NCBI GenBank assembly: GCA_016927315.1
Contig: JAFGMV010000006.1
Span: forward strand, 1 to 63,718
Direction of reading: 5' to 3'
DNA length: 63,718 bases
Origin: Anaerolineales bacterium
GTDB taxonomy: Bacteria; Chloroflexota; Anaerolineae; Anaerolineales; Villigracilaceae
Under the pieces are notes generated by a model. It was not told where the DNA came from. It ran no database searches and saw only the letters and a list, made by a program, of their open reading frames with translations. Within the stretch, counting starts at the first letter, position 1; the number at the start of each line of letters is the position of its first letter. Position numbers and translations under genes: made by a program. This document shows, in pieces, positions 16,892 through 24,181 of this stretch.

Positions 16892-17653
16892 TTAACCTCG
16901 ACGGTAAGCATAGTGAATAACTTCCTTCGAACAATTGTCAACACAGGTTCCACAAAGGATGCATTCCAGATTTTCCATCTGATCGGCCCGGACCATTGCG
17001 TTCACATCCAGGCTCATTGGGCAGTTGGAGGTGCATTTCTTGCAATCCGAACAGGCGTCGGCATCTGCCGTCAGGCGCAGTGAGGCCCAACCAAACCGGT
17101 TTCGTATCCAGCGTCCTGATATCATAAAAGGCGCCATCCAGCAAACTGTATGGCAGCTTGCCCGCCTTCCAACCAACAACGCCTGGCCGAGGAAAAGGGC
17201 AATTACCAGATAGTAAATGATATACGCAATAAAAATTGGACGATCCGGCGACCCGGCCACAGAGACGCCGCCCTGGGTATGCATCAAAAGATCGATCCGC
17301 CGGTATCCGCCGGCGCTGCTTACCAACCAGACGATCAAACCGACCCAGGGAACCCAGATCAACCACTTGATCCAATCAACCTTTCTGCCGTTTACGGGCT
17401 TAACGTTGACCGGTTCGCTGATTTCCTGCATCGCGCCGGCAGGACAGAGCCACCCACACCAGGCGCGTCCCAAAAACAGGGAAGCCGCGAACAATAAGGT
17501 AAACATAACCAGGCTGCCATTTACAATACCCTGTGAGGCGGCTTCTACGATCACATAGGGAGAGAAGTAATTCATGGTCAGGGGGAACAACAGGAAAGAT
17601 AGCAGGATCAATGCTTTTCGAATTCGCTGGCGTAATGGAAATTGAGATAACAA
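16892..17653 (-). CDS. NapH/YccM-like membrane 4Fe-4S protein
   Basis: A 253-residue protein with about four membrane helices. It has the NapH-type loops GRAWCGWLCPAGAMQE and GRRASCHTVCWMAPFM, and a C-terminal double 4Fe-4S ferredoxin domain (CSDCKKCTSNCP and CILCGTCVDNC). Such proteins pass electrons between membrane quinols or flavins and soluble partners. I take TTG at 17653 as the start because GGAGG stands five bases before it and the next ATG would delete the first helix. It is first in the redox operon, about 125 bases after the PadR gene. Confidence 0.88.
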   Translation of the reverse strand: MLSQFPLRQRIRKALILLSFLLFPLTMNYFSPYVIVEAASQGIVNGSLVMFTLLFAASLFLGRAWCGWLCPAGAMQEISEPVNVKPVNGRKVDWIKWLIWVPWVGLIVWLVSSAGGYRRIDLLMHTQGGVSVAGSPDRPIFIAYIIYYLVIALFLGQALLVGRRASCHTVCWMAPFMISGRWIRNRFGWASLRLTADADACSDCKKCTSNCPMSLDVNAMVRADQMENLECILCGTCVDNCSKEVIHYAYRRG

Positions 17654-17778
17654 TTCGTCCTCCTACTTATTCATTCAAGAGTATACGGCTTTTTCAAAGT
17701 CAGGATTGATGTACCCAAAAGGTGAATTATTCAACACAAAGGACTCAAAGGAGCGCAAAGTGTGGAGTAGCCCAATGG

Positions 17779-18336
17779 CTACTTCGGAGGCGCCTGACCA
17801 GATTTCAAGCGATTAATCACACTTTCTGCCCACGCTAGATTAGCCCGCATACTGCTGATCCCGTTTTCAAGGGTCAGGTTCCAGAAAAATCGCTCACGCG
17901 CCGAGCCAACCTCTTCATAGACTTGATTAATATCTTCAGGTATTTCATCGTATCTGGACAGTATCATGCGCAATAAACCGGCAAATCCCTCAAATTTTTC
18001 AAGGGCTTCTTCATCGGATAACTGTCCCAGGAAAAATACCTGTACCAGCGAGGCGCTGCGCGGTTCATCCATCTGGGGAATCCCGGTCAGCCATTGGGTC
18101 AGTTCATCCCGACCCGCTGCGGTAATATGGTAGACCTTACGGTCTGGCCGGTTATCCTGCCGAACTACCTCCATCTTGGCCAGCCCCTGCTCTGTCAGGC
18201 GGTTGAGCGTCCGGTAAATCTGGCTTTGATCTGCCGACCAAAAATGGCGAACAGAGACATCGAATACTTTTTTCAGGTCATAGCCAGAATACGGATGGTA
18301 ACTCAAAAATCCAAGAATAGCGTGATCCAAAGACAT
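17779..18336 (-). CDS. PadR-family transcriptional regulator
   Basis: A 185-residue regulator with the PadR winged helix at 1-80 (LDHAILGFLSYHPYSGYDLK and QSQIYRTLNRLTEQGLAKME) and the C-terminal VirE-like dimerisation domain. It most likely represses itself. The redox operon downstream on the same strand starts 125 bases later and encodes likely target genes. Upstream lies a large inverted repeat containing -10 boxes facing both ways. Inducers of PadR proteins are often phenolics or antibiotics; none is indicated here. Confidence 0.92.
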   Translation of the reverse strand: MSLDHAILGFLSYHPYSGYDLKKVFDVSVRHFWSADQSQIYRTLNRLTEQGLAKMEVVRQDNRPDRKVYHITAAGRDELTQWLTGIPQMDEPRSASLVQVFFLGQLSDEEALEKFEGFAGLLRMILSRYDEIPEDINQVYEEVGSARERFFWNLTLENGISSMRANLAWAESVINRLKSGQAPPK

Positions 18337-18362
18337 AGGACTTTTCCTTTATTGGATAACTA

Positions 18363-18402
18363 TATTATAAGATCGATCCAGTATAGGAACGATCTTATAA
18401 TA
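18363..18402. promoter_or_regulatory. PadR operator / divergent promoter palindrome
   Basis: TATTATAAGATCG (18363-18375) and CGATCTTATAATA (18390-18402) form perfect 13-bp arms around a 14-bp spacer. Each arm contains an outward-facing TATAAT-like box (minus strand 18364-18369, plus strand 18396-18401). Its size suits a dimeric winged-helix repressor and it lies 27 bases before the PadR start. Confidence 0.6.
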
Positions 18403-18444
18403 AAAGGAAATTCACTCCCTGTCAATCCTTTTCGACAATAACGG

Positions 18445-18450
18445 TATAAT
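18445..18450 (+). promoter_or_regulatory. -10 box of obg
   Basis: A perfect TATAAT stands 16 bases before the obg ATG; the -35 (CTGTCA near 18419) is weakly spaced at 20 bp. Confidence 0.45.
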
Positions 18451-18466
18451 CATCCCTGGAGCAATC

Positions 18467-19741
18467 ATGTTCATTGACGAAATTGCAATCACGGTACGTT
18501 CCGGTAAAGGCGGAGACGGTTCAGTCCACTTCCGTCGCGAGAAATACGTCCCGCGCGGCGGCCCGGATGGCGGTGACGGCGGTAAAGGAGGTGATGTAAT
18601 CCTCCAGGTCCGGGAGACACTTAACACGCTGTCTGGCTTTCATTACAACCAGAGATTCATTGCAGAGGACGGCAAACCGGGGAGCAAACAAAACCAATAT
18701 GGCAAATCAGCTGAAGACCTGGTTATCCAGGTCCCGCCGGGAACGATCGTGTACGACATTTCTGATCCAAACCAACCTGCCCTGGTGGGAGACCTGGTGC
18801 AGCCCGATCAACTGATAACCATCTGCAAGGGGGGTCGGGGTGGGCGGGGGAACAGCCATTTTGCGACCGCCCGTAACCAGACGCCGCACACCGCCGAAAA
18901 AGGTGAACCGGGAGAAGAAAAACGGCTCAAACTTGAGTTAAAGTTGATCGCCGATATCGGCCTGATCGGCGTACCGAACGCTGGGAAATCAACTCTACTG
19001 GCGGCTCTGACCAATGCAAGACCCAAGATCGCGGCCTACCCCTTCACAACCCTGGAACCGAATCTGGGAGTCGCCAGGATTGATGACGACACGACTGTCG
19101 TGCTGGCGGATATCCCCGGCCTGATCGAAAGAGCTCACGAAGGCGTTGGGCTGGGTCATGACTTCTTGAGGCATATCCAACGGACGAGAGTACTGATCCA
19201 TCTGCTGGATGGACTATCCGTTGATCCCATGGCAGATTTCTCCCAAATCAACAGTGAGCTGGCATTATTTGACAAGAACTTAAGCAAAAAGCCACAGATC
19301 GTAGCTTTGAATAAAATCGACCAACCTGCAGTCCAAGAACTCTGGCCGGAATTCAAAAAACAGATGGACAAACTCGGGCACGAAATCATGCCGATATCCG
19401 CCCTGGCCCGCACCGATGTAAGAAAACTGCTGCGAAAAGCCGTTGAAGCGCTTTCAAAAGCTCCAGCCATTGAAACGTTCGAACCAGCGATACCGGTCTA
19501 CCGTCCAGAAGAAGATCCGAAGGACTTTAGGATCAGCCGTGAAGACGATGGCAGCTGGCGCGTCAGCGGATCAGCGATCGAACGTTCTGCAGCCATGACC
19601 TATTGGGAGCATCGCGGTTCCCTGCGTCGCTTCCAAAGATTGATGGAAAGACTGGGCGTTGAGGAAGCGCTGCGCGCAGCCGGAATCGAGGAGGGGGAAA
19701 CAGTCCACATCGGAGAATATGCTCTGGAGTGGCAGGACTGA
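18467..19741 (+). CDS. obg: GTPase Obg/CgtA
   Basis: A 424-residue GTPase involved in ribosome assembly and stress control. The glycine-rich Obg fold (1-160) begins MFIDEIAITVRSGKGGDGSV. The G domain has G1 GVPNAGKST, switch Thr in YPFTTLEPNLG, G3 DIPGLIE and G4 NKID. The C-terminal OCT domain (~350-424) ends GETVHIGEYALEW. Length and order are those of Gram-positive-type Obg. Its GGAG lies seven bases before the ATG. It is a single gene, convergent with malic enzyme. Confidence 0.97.
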   Translation: MFIDEIAITVRSGKGGDGSVHFRREKYVPRGGPDGGDGGKGGDVILQVRETLNTLSGFHYNQRFIAEDGKPGSKQNQYGKSAEDLVIQVPPGTIVYDISDPNQPALVGDLVQPDQLITICKGGRGGRGNSHFATARNQTPHTAEKGEPGEEKRLKLELKLIADIGLIGVPNAGKSTLLAALTNARPKIAAYPFTTLEPNLGVARIDDDTTVVLADIPGLIERAHEGVGLGHDFLRHIQRTRVLIHLLDGLSVDPMADFSQINSELALFDKNLSKKPQIVALNKIDQPAVQELWPEFKKQMDKLGHEIMPISALARTDVRKLLRKAVEALSKAPAIETFEPAIPVYRPEEDPKDFRISREDDGSWRVSGSAIERSAAMTYWEHRGSLRRFQRLMERLGVEEALRAAGIEEGETVHIGEYALEWQD

Positions 19742-19882
19742 GTCGAGGGTTTCCCGGGCGCCGCACGCATATTGTCTGCCAATACACTGGCGCCGCCCAA
19801 GCGTACATTTCCCGCCGACAAACGATGACCTGCCCGCTCAACAAGGAACCCGAAATCGATCTTTGTATTGCGATAATAGAAA

Positions 19883-19915
19883 AAATGCCCAGGTGGTCGG
19901 TCCACCTGGGCATTT
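19883..19915 (-). terminator. Terminator of the malic enzyme gene
   Basis: A 14-bp perfect stem (19883-19896 with 19902-19915) lies three bases after the malic enzyme stop. On the minus strand it is followed by TTCTATT, a weak T tract. Confidence 0.75.
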
Positions 19916-19918
19916 GGG

Positions 19919-22186
19919 CTATCCGGCCTCTTCCCTGCTCATCGAATCCATCACAGCCACTGCGGCCATTTGAACAATATCATTCACTTCTGCCCCGGTT
20001 TGCAGCACGTGAATGGGAGCGCCCACGCCCAATAATATCGGGCCGATTACCTTTGCGTTCCCAATCCTGTCGACCAGCTTGTAAGCGATATTGGCTGATT
20101 CGAGGGACGGGAAGACCAGCACATTGGCGTCCCTGACCTGGCTGAAAGGATAGCGTTCATCAATAATCTCGGGAACCACAGCTGTATCCGCCTGCATCTC
20201 ACCGTCAACGTCAAAATCTGGACGGCGGGCTTTCACCAACTCGACAGCCTTATGCACCTTGTTCGATAAGGGGTGCGGACTCGAACCAAAGTTAGAGAAC
20301 GACAGGAAAGCCACCCTGGGTTCGATTTCCAGCTGCCGCGCAAACTTCGCCGAGAGGCAGGCAATTTCGGCCAGGTCTTCCGGTGAAGGATCTATATTTA
20401 CGGTTGCATCCGTAAACAGGTAAACACGGTCGTCGACGATCACCAGATATACACCAGCCGCCCGGGCAACCCCTTCCATGGTGTGATGAATTTGTAAACT
20501 GGGGCGAATGACATTGGGATATTCATACGTCAGCCCGGCAATATATGCTTCGGCGTCTCCCATCTTCACCATCATCGAGCCCAACACGTTCTGGTTGTGC
20601 ATTCGTTTCTGGGCTTTTACGAGCGCCACCCCTTTCCGTTTCCGCAACTCAAAATATGCCTGCGCATATTTCTCAATATGTTCGAAATCATAAGGATCCA
20701 CAATTTTCGGACAACAATCCAATCCTAATTTCTTTATGTTCTCTTCAATCACCGCCGGTCGCCCAATCAGGATCGGAACTCCGATCTTTTCATCTTCGAT
20801 TAGAGCAGCCGCGCGAATGATCTTCAACTCTTCTCCTTCGGAGAACACCAACCTCTTCTTGCCGCCGCTGGCGCGCGCCTTATTCATAATAAAGTAACGT
20901 ACCTGCTCTCCCATCCCAAGACGGTAGGCCAGTTGTTTCCGATACTCATCCAGGTCAATCGGATTACGAGCTACGCCGGTCTGCATGGCTGCTTCCGCGA
21001 CCGCCGGAGCCACCCACAACATCACCCGCGGATCGAGCGGTTTGGGAATAATATACTCAGGGCCGAACTTCATGTTCTCGACCCCATAAGCGCGCAGCAC
21101 AGAATCGGGCACATCCTCCCGGGTAAGATTTGCCAGGGCGCGGGAGGCTGCCATTTTCATTTCATCATTAATTGCACTGGAGCGTACATCCAAAGCTCCA
21201 CGGAAAATAAAGGGGAAACCCAGCACATTATTAACCTGATTGGGATAATCCGAACGACCCGTTGCCACAATTACGTCCGGGCGGGCTGCCTTGGCCACTT
21301 CATACCTGATCTCAGGGTCAGGATTGGCCATCGCAAAGATTACGGGGTTATCGGCCATTGTTTTGACCATCTCCGGGGTCAGGACATCAGCGACAGACAA
21401 ACCGTAGAAAACATCCGCACCGCGTACGGCATCTATCAGGGTGCGGTGTTCGGTTTCCACCAGAAACGGTTCTTTATATTGATTGATCCCTTCCGTACGG
21501 CCTTTATACAGAACTCCCCGGCTGTCCACCATGGTTATATGCTCGCGCTTGACGCCCCAACGGATAGCAATATCTGCACAGGAGATGGCTGAAGCTCCAG
21601 CCCCTGAAATTACAATTCGAACATCTTCGTGTTTCTTTCCAACCACTTCCAGGGCATTTGCCAGCGCTGCTGAAGATATAATGGCGGTCCCATGCTGGTC
21701 GTCATGGAATACCGGGATGTCCAGCTTCTTCTTCAAGGTTTGCTCGATATAGAAGCACTCCGGGGCCTTGAAATCTTCCAGATTAATGCCTCCGAACGTC
21801 GGGGCAATCGCCGAAATGACCTGGATGATTTCATCCGAATCATGCGACTCTACTTCAATATCAAAGACATCCACATCCGCAAAACGTTTAAAGAGTACCC
21901 CCTTGCCCTCCATAACCGGCTTGGATGCTAACGCACCGCGATCTCCCAGGCCTAAAATCGCGGTGCCGTTGCTGATAACGGCCACAAGGTTCCCCTTGGA
22001 AGTATATTCATATGCCAGGCTGGGATCTTTCTCGATCTCAAGCACCGGATGCGCAACGCCAGGCGAATATGCCAGACCCAAATCCCGTTGAGTGTCCATT
22101 GGCTTTGTTGGCACCACTTCAATTTTCCCAGGTCTGCCCTTCAAACGATGGTATTCGAGTGCATCTTCACGTGTAATTCTACCCAT
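19919..22186 (-). CDS. maeB: NADP-type malic enzyme with phosphotransacetylase-like domain
   Basis: A 755-residue MaeB-type enzyme: oxidative decarboxylation of malate to pyruvate with NAD(P)+. Residues ~15-160 are the malic N-domain ([26 protein letters not shown]), and ~160-400 the NAD-binding domain ([17 protein letters not shown]). From ~425 the phosphotransacetylase-like domain follows, which is regulatory rather than catalytic in known MaeB proteins. The ATG at 22186 is chosen because AGGAGG lies six bases before it; longer starts at 22204 and 22216 lack this. It is a single gene with its own terminator. Confidence 0.94.
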   Translation of the reverse strand: MGRITREDALEYHRLKGRPGKIEVVPTKPMDTQRDLGLAYSPGVAHPVLEIEKDPSLAYEYTSKGNLVAVISNGTAILGLGDRGALASKPVMEGKGVLFKRFADVDVFDIEVESHDSDEIIQVISAIAPTFGGINLEDFKAPECFYIEQTLKKKLDIPVFHDDQHGTAIISSAALANALEVVGKKHEDVRIVISGAGASAISCADIAIRWGVKREHITMVDSRGVLYKGRTEGINQYKEPFLVETEHRTLIDAVRGADVFYGLSVADVLTPEMVKTMADNPVIFAMANPDPEIRYEVAKAARPDVIVATGRSDYPNQVNNVLGFPFIFRGALDVRSSAINDEMKMAASRALANLTREDVPDSVLRAYGVENMKFGPEYIIPKPLDPRVMLWVAPAVAEAAMQTGVARNPIDLDEYRKQLAYRLGMGEQVRYFIMNKARASGGKKRLVFSEGEELKIIRAAALIEDEKIGVPILIGRPAVIEENIKKLGLDCCPKIVDPYDFEHIEKYAQAYFELRKRKGVALVKAQKRMHNQNVLGSMMVKMGDAEAYIAGLTYEYPNVIRPSLQIHHTMEGVARAAGVYLVIVDDRVYLFTDATVNIDPSPEDLAEIACLSAKFARQLEIEPRVAFLSFSNFGSSPHPLSNKVHKAVELVKARRPDFDVDGEMQADTAVVPEIIDERYPFSQVRDANVLVFPSLESANIAYKLVDRIGNAKVIGPILLGVGAPIHVLQTGAEVNDIVQMAAVAVMDSMSREEAG

Positions 22187-22315
22187 GGATGGCCTCCTCG
22201 CCATAATCGATAACAAGAGTCAAGCCCTCAAGAAGATTATTGCACAATTGAGAAAAATAAAACAGGTACCTTCGTAATTTCTCTGATATTACCAACCACC
22301 TGTCTATTCCCCAAA

Positions 22316-22854
22316 TCAATCAAAATTAATCAGGTAGACAACCATCGGAGTGACGTGTGCACCTGTGCGGCACACTGTATCGGGCCAACTCCAGGTACAG
22401 GTGCAAGACCTTTGCTCGTCGAGTACCCTGGCCTTCCTGTATTCCGTGCCCACATCTGCGTATCCCCTGGTTATCCCTGGGGCTTTAGCATCTTGGGCAA
22501 TCTCTCCCGTTTGGGCTTGCGGCTGGTTGCCTGCTCCATTGTCAGTGCTGGAGAACACCAAACGGGTTCTCTGTTCCGCATATCCATTTCGCGCGACGTC
22601 AGGACGGTGCTTTCCCCACAGGGCGCCGCGCTTTTCCGGGTCTCTTTGCGATTTAACGTCCATCGACTTTGCGCCCGACAGACCTGGAGACCGTTCCCTT
22701 TTGTGGCCAGCCTGTCATCCGGTCTTGGCCGGTTGAGACGCATCAATGCACCTTTCGTTGTCTTATCTATCGGCGCCTGCCTGAGCCTTTCCGCCATCCA
22801 GTTTGTCAGCTTTGCTCTTGGCTTCCCGCAATCGACCCAGTTTACCAGTCGCAC
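22316..22854 (-). other. Group II intron-like 5' remnant
   Basis: Read on the minus strand, the sequence begins GTGCGACTGGTAAACTGG and contains blocks such as GCTGACAAACTGGATGG, GGTGCATTGATGCG and AAGGGAACGGTCTCCA, which I associate with 5' domain I of bacterial group II introns. No reverse transcriptase gene and no domain V or VI consensus follow; similarity fades toward 22316. It would be a truncated, inactive intron. The assignment rests on remembered pattern and needs a covariance-model check. Confidence 0.5.
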
Positions 22855-23173
22855 GCCGAGGGAAGGGGCTGTCTCCTGTTCACCTGGGAGGCAGGGATTG
22901 ATTGGATACCCTCCTCCTTTTTACGGTATCATTGACCTGCATGGATAGGCAGGTAGGAAAATCAAACGACTTTCGCCGCTCAGCCCCCATCTTTTCGGGC
23001 GGTTTCGTGCGAACAGGTCGCACACAATGCGTGCACGCGGACGGAGGGGTTCGGGCGCAATTTTAGCAATTTCTGCGCCGGGGTAGAATTCTGGTGAAGC
23101 GGGTATCCGGTCCGCCCACCGCCGCTTATATAAGTAACAGATGGCTCCTTCCATAGGTAAAGAGAGATAACAC
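22855..23173. other. Intergenic region without recognised features
   Basis: About 320 bases between the intron-like remnant and the zincin-like gene. Several overlapping frames exist but none has a credible start site or family signature. I see no tRNA, terminator or clear promoter. Confidence 0.35.
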
Positions 23174-23764
23174 ATGCAAGGAACATTGCAAAAACAAAAA
23201 TGCGGATACAGGTGGATGCGTATTGGATACGCAGATACCAAGTTCTCCACTGTAATTCTCATAATCTCTTTGTCCACAATAATTTTCCTCGCTACATGGG
23301 CTTTCAGGGAATTGCCCAACACAAAATGGCGTTGGGGCAATTTTTTGGCAATCTATTTTTTTGCTACGATCATATATACGAACTTCGGTGTATGGCTCCA
23401 CGAGCAACTTCATTGTCTCGCCTATCGGGGCGCCAAACCCGAAAATCGTACTCTCATTTACTTCAATCGTAAATATATCCTGTTCTTAAATGGTTATTAC
23501 AGAGTAATCGGTCCAATCAATTATCGGAATAATAGGCGGGCTCTCTTAGCCCCCTTCGGTTTGAGTATTGGACTCGCGGTAGTTGGACTCGTGGGAAATT
23601 TTTTTCTTCCTAATTGGTGGTTACCCGTTCTACTAACGATGGCGATGGCTGGCATCATAGATATGACCCATGATTTCTATATGTATTCAAAAATTCGAGT
23701 TATTGGCAAAAAAGGTAGATATTGGGATACTGGCAAGTACATGGAAGTAGTGTGGAAAGAGTAA
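23174..23764 (+). CDS. DUF3267-like zincin membrane protein
   Basis: A 196-residue protein with about four helices. A putative zinc-protease motif HEQLH sits at ~75-79 in VWLHEQLHCLAYRGAKPEN, at the end of a helix, as in the DUF3267 family. The C-terminal ID-MTHDFYMYSKIRVIG matches the region where that family has a conserved Asp that could be the third zinc ligand. If active it would be a membrane zinc peptidase; family functions are unknown. It is AT-richer than its neighbours, lies alone between an intron-like remnant and a cellulase gene, and may have been acquired. Confidence 0.65.
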   Translation: MQGTLQKQKCGYRWMRIGYADTKFSTVILIISLSTIIFLATWAFRELPNTKWRWGNFLAIYFFATIIYTNFGVWLHEQLHCLAYRGAKPENRTLIYFNRKYILFLNGYYRVIGPINYRNNRRALLAPFGLSIGLAVVGLVGNFFLPNWWLPVLLTMAMAGIIDMTHDFYMYSKIRVIGKKGRYWDTGKYMEVVWKE

Positions 23765-24005
23765 ATACAACGAAAAGCCGCCTACTTATGATCGGTGGGG
23801 CAGTCACCCGCCCCGCCGACACTCCCGAAACGGACACGAGACTTTCACCTCATCCGGCCTTTCAGAATACAGGCTCCTGTCATGATCACTTTTTCTGGTG
23901 AACCGCGGCCCTGTGTTTCTTTGGAAAGGCTGTGGCGACTGCGGTTTCGAGAGACGGGGCAAGGCGGCAATGGCTAGCAAGGGTGGTGTTATGCCCCCCG
24001 GTGGC
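23765..24005. other. Intergenic region upstream of the GH5 gene
   Basis: Part of a 417-base gap. A minor hairpin (GGGGC...GCCCC near 23801-23818) is present. No gene is evident; the promoter of the GH5 gene lies at its right end. Confidence 0.35.
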
Positions 24006-24034
24006 CTGCCAAAAATAAAAGAATAGTATATAAT
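24006..24034 (+). promoter_or_regulatory. Candidate promoter of the GH5 cellulase gene
   Basis: -35 CTGCCA (24006-24011), a 17-bp spacer and a perfect -10 TATAAT (24029-24034). It implies a 5' leader of about 140 nt before the ATG at 24182, long enough for leader regulation, but I recognise no riboswitch. Confidence 0.5.
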
Positions 24035-24181
24035 CGGTACAGTTCAATACCTTGCCGTCACCACAAAACAACACAGCATCCAACCCCAATTTTTTTTACT
24101 CGTCTGGGTTGATCTTATTCTACCTCGCAGCAAGACACCACAATCGTCTCATGTAAATAGTAAACGAAAGGAATCCCCGCT

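Noticed and set aside
19742-19882. Small gene between obg and malic enzyme
   Set aside because: The frames here are short, lack ribosome sites and end in the terminator.
22355-22948. 197-residue + strand frame
   Set aside because: No credible start, odd composition, and the opposite strand fits an intron-like RNA better.
23940-24010. Cyclic-di-GMP (GEMM) riboswitch before the GH5 gene
   Set aside because: Some GC-rich pairing exists, but the conserved GEMM core could not be found, and the promoter lies downstream of it.
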